From Nitriliruptoraceae bacterium (GTDB lineage: Bacteria > Actinomycetota > Nitriliruptoria > Nitriliruptorales > Nitriliruptoraceae): a DNA stretch of 26,859 nucleotides. The notes beneath the pieces are model-generated. The model was not told the DNA's origin and did no database searches. It saw only the letters and a list, made by a program, of their open reading frames with translations. The stretch spans positions 1 to 26,859 of the forward strand of contig SKJO01000418.1 of the NCBI GenBank assembly GCA_007121975.1. Reading direction: 5' to 3'. A program made the position numbers and the translations under genes. Within the stretch, counting starts at the first letter, position 1; each line of letters begins with the position of its first letter. Positions 7,178-14,020 of the stretch are shown piece by piece.

Positions 7178-7206
7178 AGGAGGGGCGCCCGGTGGGCACC
7201 CCTCCT
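7178..7206 (-). terminator. Hairpin downstream of pckA
   Basis: AGGAGGGGCGCCC (7178-7190) pairs with 7194-7206 with one mismatch and a 3-base loop. A smaller 7-base inverted repeat lies at 7213-7227 (GCGACCG/CGGTCGC), nearer the pckA stop. Both suit termination of pckA. Confidence 0.5.
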
Positions 7207-7237
7207 GAGCTTGCGACCGTCGGTCGCGCTCAGCGCA

Positions 7238-8782
7238 TCAGTACCCGGCAGCGGCGACCGAGGCGTTCAGCGCCTCGAACTTGGCCAGGTAGGCGCTCCG
7301 GTCGGCCGTGAGCCGCTCGACGATCTGGCGGTACTCGTCGGTGCGACCCTGCCGCTCGTAGAGCTTGAGGGGCTGCAGGAGTTCCTCGTCGTCGAAGCCG
7401 GGGATCGAGACGGCGACCTCGTAGCCGAAGTCGGGGTCCTCGACCCACTCGATGGTCCCGTCGACGATGCCGTGCTGGACCGCTGCCGAGTGCGGGATCT
7501 TGACCTTCTTGGAGCGCTCGTCGCTGTCGGGACCCCCGACCCGTCCGGTGTTGAGCAGGTAGACCTCGAGCTCGCAGGTCTCGAGCAGCTCGAGGAACCG
7601 GTTGCCCATCGTGGACTCTTCCTCGAACCAGAACGGGTTGGTGCCCGGCACCCGCAAGCTCTTGCCGGCCTCGTGGGCGCCACCAGCAGAGGTGCCCTGG
7701 GTCTCGCCGAGCATGAAGTAGTAGGCGGCCTGCTCCGGCTTGAGGCGGGCGACCGCAGGGATGATGTTCTCGTTGCGGTTCAAGATGAACAGGTAGTGGG
7801 CCTTGGGCAGCGCCTTGGGGTCCCGGTGCCGGATGTTCTTCAGGGGGAAGGTCACCCGGCCGTTGGCGGTGTAGGAGTCGTCGAAGAAGTCGACCTTCTT
7901 GGTCTCGGGGTCGACCGCCACCGACTCCAACCACGCGTCGGAACGCGTCGCGCCGCCGTAGATGGTCGGCTCGTCGTCGGGGTCGAGGCCGTAGGACTTC
8001 GCGAAGCAGCCGTCCTCGGTGGTGTACACGGTGCCGCCCGGCATCAGGGCGATGAAGTCGTCCTGCACCGGCAGCGACCCCTTGACGTTGCGGAAGGTCG
8101 TGGTCGTCTTGCCCGTCCCCGACAGCCCGATGATCAGCGCCAGGCGCTCGAGGCCGTCGGTGGTCTCCTCGGCCGGGAAGGTCTTGGCCCCCGAGTGCAT
8201 CGCGAGCCCGCCGAGCTCGTAGACGCGCTTGTTCCACATCCGTAGGCCACCCATCTTCGACTCACCGAAGTAGTCGGAGCCGAAAACGCGGGTCACCCAG
8301 TTGTCGTAGTCGACGAGGATCAGGCACTCCTCATGGTGCTCGGGGATGCGCAGCGTCGGGGTGTAGATGATCGTGAAGTCCGGCGACCAGTCCTCGTCCT
8401 TGTCGAAGAACAGCTGCTGCTGCATCGCCGGGATGTTGGAGTGGGCCTTCTCCATGTACAGCCGCGAGGCCGTGCGGAACTCGGGGTCGGGACCGATGTA
8501 GCCCTCGACGAGCACCATCTCCTGCTCGGCGATATGGGCGTCCTGCTTGGCCGCGTACTCTGCTGCCTCCGCGCGCGACATGGTGGCCTTGGCGTTGGGC
8601 TCGTCGGACACGATGAAGGTGGAAGGTGTGAGCCGGGCCAGAATACGAGCGGTGTAGTTGATGTTGTCGAACTCGGTGACGATCGTGCGATCCTTGGGCA
8701 TCAACTCGAGCACCCACTCGCGCAGTTGCTCCTGCGTGGGGTTGCTGGCAACGGACTTGGCGGGGGGGAGCTCAACACTCAT
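7238..8782 (-). CDS. pckA: Phosphoenolpyruvate carboxykinase (ATP)
   Basis: The 514-residue enzyme should convert oxaloacetate and ATP to PEP, CO2 and ADP, the first committed step of gluconeogenesis. The P-loop is GLSGTGKTT (219-227), the signature of the ATP-dependent family, preceded by YFGESKMGG (171-179) and MHSGA (195-199), and followed by the DGCFAK (257-262) and FFDDS elements. The length is close to the usual 520-540. The ATG at 8782 has AGAGAGG 7 bases upstream. It is convergent with the sigma/membrane pair and divergent from the gene at 9223. Several motifs differ from E. coli PckA (for example MHSGA versus MHCSA), as in a divergent branch, but no catalytic element looks lost. Confidence 0.95.
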   Translation of the reverse strand: MSVELPPAKSVASNPTQEQLREWVLELMPKDRTIVTEFDNINYTARILARLTPSTFIVSDEPNAKATMSRAEAAEYAAKQDAHIAEQEMVLVEGYIGPDPEFRTASRLYMEKAHSNIPAMQQQLFFDKDEDWSPDFTIIYTPTLRIPEHHEECLILVDYDNWVTRVFGSDYFGESKMGGLRMWNKRVYELGGLAMHSGAKTFPAEETTDGLERLALIIGLSGTGKTTTTFRNVKGSLPVQDDFIALMPGGTVYTTEDGCFAKSYGLDPDDEPTIYGGATRSDAWLESVAVDPETKKVDFFDDSYTANGRVTFPLKNIRHRDPKALPKAHYLFILNRNENIIPAVARLKPEQAAYYFMLGETQGTSAGGAHEAGKSLRVPGTNPFWFEEESTMGNRFLELLETCELEVYLLNTGRVGGPDSDERSKKVKIPHSAAVQHGIVDGTIEWVEDPDFGYEVAVSIPGFDDEELLQPLKLYERQGRTDEYRQIVERLTADRSAYLAKFEALNASVAAAGY

Positions 8783-9222
8783 GGGGTTTCCTCTCTGGAA
8801 CCGCGCGGAAGCGCCCGCAGGCTGCCGACCGGCGCCTGACGGTCGCCATCGACCCTAGCGACTCGCCACCACAACTCGGTCATCGACGAAGGCTCGACGA
8901 TCGCGCGAGGAGCATGGCGATCAGCGGCCGCACAATCGACCCTCGAATGCGTGGCCGGATGGGCACAAGACCCGGGCGTGCGGCGCAGGTGGTCGGTGGT
9001 AATGACCGTCGCGCTCAGCGACCAATGAACAAGGCAATCGATACACGGGAACAGGGAATGTCGTCCGGAAATCCTGCGACCGATCACCAGAAACATAACC
9101 CACCCAACCGCTTGCTACCTTGGGTGATGCAACGGACGGTCCAGCGGTGGTGGCAGCAGGCTCGGGGACGGCTCGGAGCAGTCCGTGCAATCCGCAGAGC
9201 CCGTCACCGAAACGGAAGCTTC
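8783..9222. other. Divergent intergenic region, 440 bp
   Basis: I see no gene here; open frames in it lack coding character. It is less GC-rich than its surroundings at about 9030-9130. It carries a -10-like box for pckA at 8852-8857, and on the plus strand TACCTT (9116-9121) as a possible -10 box for the gene at 9223. An inverted repeat CACCCAA/TTGGGTG (9101-9107/9120-9126) overlaps that box and could be an operator. Confidence 0.5.
8852..8857 (-). promoter_or_regulatory. Possible -10 box of pckA
   Basis: On the minus strand this reads TAGGGT, 69 bases before the pckA ATG. The -35 region (CGAG just upstream of a 17-base spacer) is weak. Confidence 0.35.
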
Positions 9223-9624
9223 ATGGCACGCAAGATGAGCGACGAACACAAGCAGGCATTGGCCAAGGGCCGCGAGGAAGGTCGTGCCGTACGCGAGTAC
9301 CTCGCGGCACTCGACGCCGAGAAGCGACCCGGGCGTCGCCTCGACCGTGACACGGTCGAGGAACGGATCTCCTCGGTGCAGGCGCGCATCGACGAGGAAC
9401 CCGATCCGGCCAAGCGCGTCGAACTCATTCAGCGTCGTCTCGACCTCGAAGGCCGACTCATCGACCTGCAGGACGCCCCGGACCTCGAGGCGCTCGAGGC
9501 GGCCTTCATCAAGGCCGCCCCCGACTACTCGAAGCGCAAGGGGATCACCTACCAGGCGTGGCGGGAGGCGGGCGTGCCGGCCAAGGTCCTCAAGGCCGCC
9601 GGTATCCGCCGCGCGGCCGGCTGA
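9223..9624 (+). CDS. Conserved actinobacterial protein of unknown function
   Basis: The 133-residue protein is soluble, highly charged and probably mostly helical. It starts MARKMSDEHKQALAKGREEGRAVREYLAAL, has a coiled-coil-like middle (about 43-98), and ends with SKRKGITYQAWREAGVPAKVLKAAGI. I recognise this ending (RKGI-Y-AWRE-GV-A-VLK-AGI) and the K/R-rich N-terminus from uncharacterised actinobacterial proteins of similar length; the family has no assigned function that I know. The compact C-terminal helical motif and basic charge would fit nucleic-acid binding, but that is a guess. The start is the ATG at 9223 with a weak GGAAG 4 bases upstream; ATG 9235 is an alternative. A strong hairpin terminator follows at 9627. 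Confidence 0.8.
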   Translation: MARKMSDEHKQALAKGREEGRAVREYLAALDAEKRPGRRLDRDTVEERISSVQARIDEEPDPAKRVELIQRRLDLEGRLIDLQDAPDLEALEAAFIKAAPDYSKRKGITYQAWREAGVPAKVLKAAGIRRAAG

Positions 9625-9626
9625 GC

Positions 9627-9663
9627 CGGTGCCGGGCCGCTGACCACGAGCGGCCCGGCGCCG
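9627..9663. terminator. Bidirectional hairpin terminator
   Basis: 9627-9641 pairs with 9649-9663 (15 pairs, one G-T) around a 7-base loop GACCACG. It stands exactly between the convergent stops at 9624 and 9674 and so can serve both genes. Confidence 0.75.
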
Positions 9664-9673
9664 TGGCGCACGA

Positions 9674-11569
9674 TCAGGCGCTTGCGGTCTCGCGCAGATC
9701 CTCGGGCGGGAGGACCGCACGACGCGCCCGTTCGGCGCATCCCACGAACGCCTGCTCGAACCGCGCGGCATCCCGTCGGTAGCTCTCGAGCGCTGCCGCG
9801 TCGGCGCTGATGGCCTGCACGAGGTCGAACTGCTGGTAGAGGTCCGCAGCGAACGCCCGACGGTGCCGCGTGACACTGGTGCGCAGGTTCTCGATCGCCT
9901 GGCTGACCTGGCGGTCGACCTCCCGCAGCAGCTCGGCCGCGATCTCATCGAGCCGGCCGAGGATCGCCGTGCGGGCGCGGTCCAGGCTGCGGTGCCCGGC
10001 GAGCAGGTCCGACATCTTCCAGCCGACCAGCGCGCCGGCGAGCAGCCCCACGGGCCCGAGCATCGCCCCGGCCGCGGCGAATGCGGCCCCGCCCCCTGCC
10101 AGACCGCCGGCCACCGCCCCGGTCTTGGTCCCCGCCCGCGAGCGGTGCTCTCGGTCACGCAGCTGCTGGAGCTGGTCGGGGGTGACCAGCAGGGCGTTGG
10201 AGGACAGACGCACCTCGCCCCCCGAGGTGCCGAGCTCGGTGATCACCGACTGGAAGCGCTGCTCGAGTTGGCGTTGCAGCCGGGCCACCAGATGCTCGAA
10301 GCCCTCCGCGAACTGGCGTGACGCCAGCTCACCGGCGACCTCGAGTTGGCGACGGAAGCGACCGGCGAACGCATCGATCTCCTCGACGGTCGACAGCGCA
10401 TCCAGGTCCTGCTTGGCGCGAGAGAAGGGCTGCAGCACCAGGCTGCGAATCCGCATCTTGAGGGGAGCGACATCGGTGAGCGCGAGGCTGAGTACGTCGT
10501 CGAACCGGTGCTCGAGCGCCATGATGTTGCGGTCGAGATCCCGTCGGAACGTGTGCAGTTGCTGCGGGTCGGAGAGCAGTTGCTGCCGGACGCTGACCTC
10601 GGCCTGCGCAGTGGCGACCGCATGCACGATGCGATCGGCCCCCATCCGCAGGGTCTGACGGCCGGCGAAGCCCGACAGGTAGTTCTCCACGTCGCGCAGC
10701 AACCGGTCGGCGCCCGAGCGGCGCCACTGCACGATGTCGTCGCGCTGGCGGGCCTGCCAGGCCTCGAGCGCACAGACGGGATAGACCCACACCTCTCCGG
10801 TGCGCCCGGCCCGGCGCGAGGCCTCGACGATCCGGCCTCCGACGTAGTCGAGCACCGAGGTGCGCGTCTCGCGGTCATGGAAGTGCTGGGGGTACATGTT
10901 GCAGACCAGGAACGTCTTCTTCAGATCCCGGGCGACGACCTCCTCGAGGAAACGCAGCTCGGTGGCGCTGACCGTCGGCGGCGACAGGAACAGCACGATG
11001 CCGGCGTCCACGACGTCGAGTTCCTGCAGGGTGCGCTCGGTATAGACATCGTCGGCCTCGGCGTCGTCGAGCCCCGGCGTGTCGATCAGTCGGGTGCCGT
11101 TGCGCAGGAATCCGACCGGGACCTGCTGTTCGACGACGGTGACCCCGAGACGGTTCTGGGGGTTGGCCTTCTGCGAGGTGAAGCGGTGCACCTCCTCGAC
11201 GGCAACGTGCCGGATGGTGCCGTCCGCGAAGTGGACGGTGGCTTCCGGCGCGTCCCCGTAGGACACGTACACCGGGACTGCGGTCTCCGGGGTCACGTGC
11301 ATGGAGGAGACCTCGGCGCCGATCAGGGCGTTGAGCAGGGTCGACTTGCCGCGCTTGATGAGCCCGAAGATGCCCACGGTGAACTCCGTGGACTCCAGCT
11401 CTGCTCGCACGCGGCTCAGCTCGTCGGCGATCAGCGAGTCGGAGTCGACGCTGCCCTCGACCTCGAGCCCCCGCTGCTGCTGGAAACGACCCCAGACGTC
11501 CTCGGTGTGCGCCAGCGCTGAGAGCAGCGCGGAGCGTTCGACATCGAACCCGTCGAGAAACTCGGCCAT
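9674..11569 (-). CDS. Dynamin-like GTPase
   Basis: The 631-residue protein is a large GTPase of the bacterial dynamin group, expected to bind and remodel the cytoplasmic membrane. Visible motifs are the P-loop GLIKRGKST (69-77), switch I Thr in VTPETAVP (92-99), switch II DTPG (163-166), and a G4-like CNMYP (223-227) in place of NKxD, usual for this group. A long helical stalk follows, then a Gly/Ala-rich hydrophobic hairpin (about 482-518) able to insert in the membrane, then more helix. The ATG at 11569 has GAGGG 5 bases upstream and is preferred to the GTG at 11575. Bacterial dynamins often come as two adjacent genes (as mycobacterial IniA/IniC); here only one is present. It is convergent with the gene at 9223. 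Confidence 0.88.
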   Translation of the reverse strand: MAEFLDGFDVERSALLSALAHTEDVWGRFQQQRGLEVEGSVDSDSLIADELSRVRAELESTEFTVGIFGLIKRGKSTLLNALIGAEVSSMHVTPETAVPVYVSYGDAPEATVHFADGTIRHVAVEEVHRFTSQKANPQNRLGVTVVEQQVPVGFLRNGTRLIDTPGLDDAEADDVYTERTLQELDVVDAGIVLFLSPPTVSATELRFLEEVVARDLKKTFLVCNMYPQHFHDRETRTSVLDYVGGRIVEASRRAGRTGEVWVYPVCALEAWQARQRDDIVQWRRSGADRLLRDVENYLSGFAGRQTLRMGADRIVHAVATAQAEVSVRQQLLSDPQQLHTFRRDLDRNIMALEHRFDDVLSLALTDVAPLKMRIRSLVLQPFSRAKQDLDALSTVEEIDAFAGRFRRQLEVAGELASRQFAEGFEHLVARLQRQLEQRFQSVITELGTSGGEVRLSSNALLVTPDQLQQLRDREHRSRAGTKTGAVAGGLAGGGAAFAAAGAMLGPVGLLAGALVGWKMSDLLAGHRSLDRARTAILGRLDEIAAELLREVDRQVSQAIENLRTSVTRHRRAFAADLYQQFDLVQAISADAAALESYRRDAARFEQAFVGCAERARRAVLPPEDLRETASA

Positions 11570-11605
11570 GGCCACCCTCGATGCTCGTCCACCGTCGTTG
11601 CTTCC

Positions 11606-11632
11606 GTCCTACCCCCCGTACGACCGGAGCAA
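11606..11632 (-). promoter_or_regulatory. Possible promoter of the dynamin-like gene
   Basis: Minus-strand TTGCTC (11632-11627) and TAGGAC (11611-11606) with a 15-base spacer lie 37 bases before the ATG. The spacer is short, so this is tentative. Confidence 0.3.
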
Positions 11633-11751
11633 AGGACCCGGCCCTTCTCGGACCGGTCCTTGTCCGTCCCATCGGCAGGACCCGGGGAGGACTTGAGCCC
11701 GGCACCTCCGCCGCGTGCGCCTGTCGAACCCGAGAGCCGGAACAGCGCGCG

Positions 11752-12696
11752 TCAGGTGGTGTGGACGAGCCGTGCCAGATCGTCGTACCAGGTGATCCGA
11801 CCCTCGGCGGCCAGCGCGGCGAGCGCAGCCCGGGTCGACGCTGCGGCGGCCGGCCACAGCCGGCGGTCGACGTCGTGGTAGATGCACGCCACCAGCTGCG
11901 CCACGCTCGCCGGGCCGGACCCCAGCGCGGTCAGCAGCTGGTGCTCCCGGAAGCGACGGTGGTCGCGGTAGTAGCGCAGCACCGCCATGGGGTCCTCGAC
12001 CAGCTCGGGTCCGTGCCCGGGGAACAGGGCATCGGGACCCAGGTCCAGCACGCGCCGCAGCGAGTCGAGGTAGGCGAGCAGGTCGCCGTCGGGGTGCACC
12101 ACCACCGAGGTCCCCCGTCCCAGCACGTGGTCGCCGACGAGCAACGCCCCGGTGGGCAGACGGAAGGCCAGGTGGTCACGGGTGTGGCCGGGCGTGGCAA
12201 CCACCTCGATCGCGACGGATCCCACCACGATCGTCTCACCGTCGCCCACGGTGCGTCCGTCCTCGCCAGCCACCTCGCGGGTCGCAGCCACCACCGGACA
12301 GCCGTAGCCAGCCGCCCAGGCCCGGGCCGCCTCGGCATGGTCCGGATGATGGTGGGTGACCAGCACCGCCACGACCTCGGCGTCCTGATCGAGCACGGTC
12401 CGGTCGACCTGCGCGCGGTGTGCGACGAGGTCCGGTCCGGGATCGACGACCGCCACCCGGCCATGGCCGGGCTCGCCCACCACGTAGGTGTTGGTGCCGT
12501 CCAGGGTCATCGGGGAGGGGTTGGGCGCGAGGACCCGCTCGGTGAGCTCGTCGAGCCGGGACCGGGCCGGCAGGGCACCGAAGGCGGGCAGGTCCCACCC
12601 GGCACGGGGATCTGGCGGCGGGGTCGGGGCCGGCGGGGTCGGGGCCGGCGGTGCGCGCCGGGACGCCCCGGCGGTTTGGTCCGATTCGGTGCTCAC
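11752..12696 (-). CDS. Metallo-beta-lactamase fold hydrolase, LACTB2-like
   Basis: The 314-residue protein has a Pro/Ala-rich leader (about 1-35), a metallo-beta-lactamase domain (about 50-230) and a winged-helix tail (about 240-312) like that of the LACTB2 group. Metal ligands are all present: HHHPDH (115-120), His171 in TPGHTRDH, Asp189 in VGDHVLG, His228 in FPGHGP. A di-zinc hydrolase or nuclease is likely; the substrate is unknown. M. tuberculosis Rv3677c is the corresponding gene beside the same RidA/ATPase neighbours. The start is the GTG at 12696 with GAAGG 8 bases upstream; sequence upstream of it holds inverted repeats and is not protein-like. A 15-bp DNA tandem repeat (12617-12646) encodes part of the Pro-rich leader. 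Confidence 0.9.
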   Translation of the reverse strand: MSTESDQTAGASRRAPPAPTPPAPTPPPDPRAGWDLPAFGALPARSRLDELTERVLAPNPSPMTLDGTNTYVVGEPGHGRVAVVDPGPDLVAHRAQVDRTVLDQDAEVVAVLVTHHHPDHAEAARAWAAGYGCPVVAATREVAGEDGRTVGDGETIVVGSVAIEVVATPGHTRDHLAFRLPTGALLVGDHVLGRGTSVVVHPDGDLLAYLDSLRRVLDLGPDALFPGHGPELVEDPMAVLRYYRDHRRFREHQLLTALGSGPASVAQLVACIYHDVDRRLWPAAAASTRAALAALAAEGRITWYDDLARLVHTT

Positions 12697-12726
12697 ACGC
12701 GCGGCCTTCGACTCGCGACGAGCGTG

Positions 12727-12797
12727 GCGGTGGCGCACCGGCGGAGGTCGCCCGAACCCGGGGCGGACCCCAGGGATCGAGCGCGGTGCGCCACCGC
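12727..12797. repeat. 14-bp perfect inverted repeat upstream of the MBL gene
   Basis: GCGGTGGCGCACCG (12727-12740) and its exact complement (12784-12797) are separated by 43 bases, beginning 31 bases upstream of the GTG of the metallo-beta-lactamase gene. It could form a leader hairpin in its mRNA or be two operator halves. Confidence 0.6.
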
Positions 12798-12875
12798 GGA
12801 CCGGTGCGGATGCGACCTCGCCCCGGTCACGCGGGGTTCGCACGGCTGCACGCCATCGGATGGGTGAGGCAATGA

Positions 12876-12910
12876 GTGAGCGGCGGCCCGGAGACCGGAC
12901 CGCCGCTCAC
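12876..12910. terminator. 16-bp hairpin, likely terminator
   Basis: GTGAGCGGCGGCCCGG (12876-12891) pairs with 12895-12910 with one mismatch and a 3-base loop. On the minus strand it lies 174 bases after the Nudix stop and could end that transcript or a small RNA. Confidence 0.5.
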
Positions 12911-12971
12911 CCCTCCCGCCCTGGCTCGCTCCCGCTCCGCCATTGAGGTTGCGGAAGCATGCCAGCGGACG

Positions 12972-13061
12972 GTGTCCGATGGAAGGGGGGAACCCCACAC
13001 TGGCCCCAAAAGCGCACGTCGGCGAGCGCCAAGCGTGACACCGAGAGCGTTCATCGGACAC
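12972..13061. other. Candidate structured RNA element
   Basis: GTGTCCGATG (12972-12981) and its exact complement (13052-13061) could close a 70-base domain that itself holds GGG-GAAC-CCC (near 12985-12995) and CACG...GGC-GAGC-GCC...CGTG (near 13015-13038). A long closing helix around smaller hairpins is the layout of riboswitches and small RNAs. I cannot match it to a known class. On the minus strand it would precede the hairpin at 12876 and the MBL gene. Confidence 0.4.
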
Positions 13062-13083
13062 GACTTCGCCTTGGTCGCTCAGC

Positions 13084-13920
13084 TCAGACCGGTGATGGCT
13101 CACTTTCGTGCGGGTGCTGGACCATCGGACGCCCCTCCACCATCACGATCGTGGGTTGGATACGTGGTACCGGTTCGGTGCTCGCAAGCGCTCGTTCCCA
13201 CACGACATGGGCCGAGGAGTGGCCGCTGAGCGCCTGCAGGTTGCGTCGCGTGGGGAAGATGATGACCGCGGCGCCCCGGGCCTGCTCGGCGAGCGCGTCC
13301 TCGGGACGCGACCACACCAGCGCGGTCGTCTCGATGCGGTCGTGGGCGGCGACCTGCCCGGCGGGCAGCGGCGTGATGAAGAAGCGCGTGTCGAACCTCC
13401 GGTGCTGCCCCTCGGGCGTGACCCACCACGACCACAGCGCCAAGCTCCCGAGGTCGAGCGTCAACGCCTCGTCCTCGAGCCATCCGCGCCAGTCCCAGCC
13501 TTGCGACCGGTCCGACAGCTGCTGCCGGGCCCGACGGAAGCTGTCCTGCGACAGATCGTCGCCCGTGAGCGCCTGCCCGTCCTCACGGGTCGCGAGCAGG
13601 ATCCCGGCCTCCTCGAAGGTCTCACGCACCGCACACACCAGGAGTCCCAGGGCGTCATTGGGCGTCGCGGCCCCCAGGCGCGGCTGCCACCAACTCAACG
13701 GACGTCCCGTCCAGCGGGCCGGATCGAGTTCGCGATCCGCGGCATCGACCTTCCCGCCCGGGAACACGTACGCACCGCCGGCGAAGTCGGAGTCGAGATG
13801 GCGCTCGAGCAGCAGCACCTCGACGTTGCCGCCGTCCTCGGATCGGGGGGGGCCGTCGCGCAGCAGCACCACGCTGGCCGAGTCCACCGCCGGCACCGTC
13901 CCGGCCTGCGCTGCCGTCAC
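13084..13920 (-). CDS. Nudix hydrolase with interrupted Nudix box (NUDT19/NUDT7-like)
   Basis: The 278-residue protein has a Nudix fold: strands around VEVLLLERH, then YVFPGGKVDAADREL, and the helix VRETFEEAGILL (98-109). In the usual box (G-x5-E-x7-REUxEExGU) the Gly and the RE are 14 residues apart; here about 43 residues separate Gly56 and Arg99, an insertion of about 29 residues, as known in NUDT19-type CoA diphosphatases. CoA or acyl-CoA hydrolysis is therefore the best guess. The GTG at 13920 has GAGGAGG 7 bases upstream and a -10 box at 13949. It is divergent from the SelA-like gene. C-terminal residues about 200-278 (PAGQVAAHDRIETTALVWSRPEDAL) fit the same family. Confidence 0.85.
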   Translation of the reverse strand: MTAAQAGTVPAVDSASVVLLRDGPPRSEDGGNVEVLLLERHLDSDFAGGAYVFPGGKVDAADRELDPARWTGRPLSWWQPRLGAATPNDALGLLVCAVRETFEEAGILLATREDGQALTGDDLSQDSFRRARQQLSDRSQGWDWRGWLEDEALTLDLGSLALWSWWVTPEGQHRRFDTRFFITPLPAGQVAAHDRIETTALVWSRPEDALAEQARGAAVIIFPTRRNLQALSGHSSAHVVWERALASTEPVPRIQPTIVMVEGRPMVQHPHESEPSPV

Positions 13921-13948
13921 GTGCCAACCTCCTCGAGGGCTGAGGGCC

Positions 13949-13954
13949 AGCCTA
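13949..13954 (-). promoter_or_regulatory. -10 box of the Nudix gene
   Basis: On the minus strand this reads TAGGCT and lies 28 bases upstream of the GTG at 13920. It is in the 100-bp gap shared with the divergent SelA-like gene. Confidence 0.45.
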
Positions 13955-14020
13955 GACCTTGTCCCCACCACCGGTGCCGGTGTGGTTGGCTGAACCTCCC
14001 GGCCCGCGGAGGCTGCCACG

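Larger units (their letters stand above)
12697..13083. other. 387-bp gap rich in inverted repeats
   Basis: No gene is supported between the Nudix gene stop (13084) and the hydrolase start (12696), both on the minus strand. The gap holds three separate paired structures, listed below, and looks like a regulatory or small-RNA region. Confidence 0.55.

Noticed and set aside
11680..11745. tRNA-like sequence (TTGAGCCC, TCGAACCC) downstream of the MBL gene
   Set aside because: No acceptor stem or anticodon arm can be drawn on either strand.
12617..12646. Second G-quadruplex candidate
   Set aside because: G-rich runs come from a 15-bp tandem repeat coding for Pro/Thr/Ala in the MBL leader; codon content explains it.
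12972..13061. tRNA-Sec (selC) or ydaO (c-di-AMP) riboswitch
   Set aside because: No CCA end, UCA anticodon or T-loop for selC; GGGGGGAACCCC recalls ydaO but the GGGUGAAU-type partner motif is absent and no suitable plus-strand gene follows.
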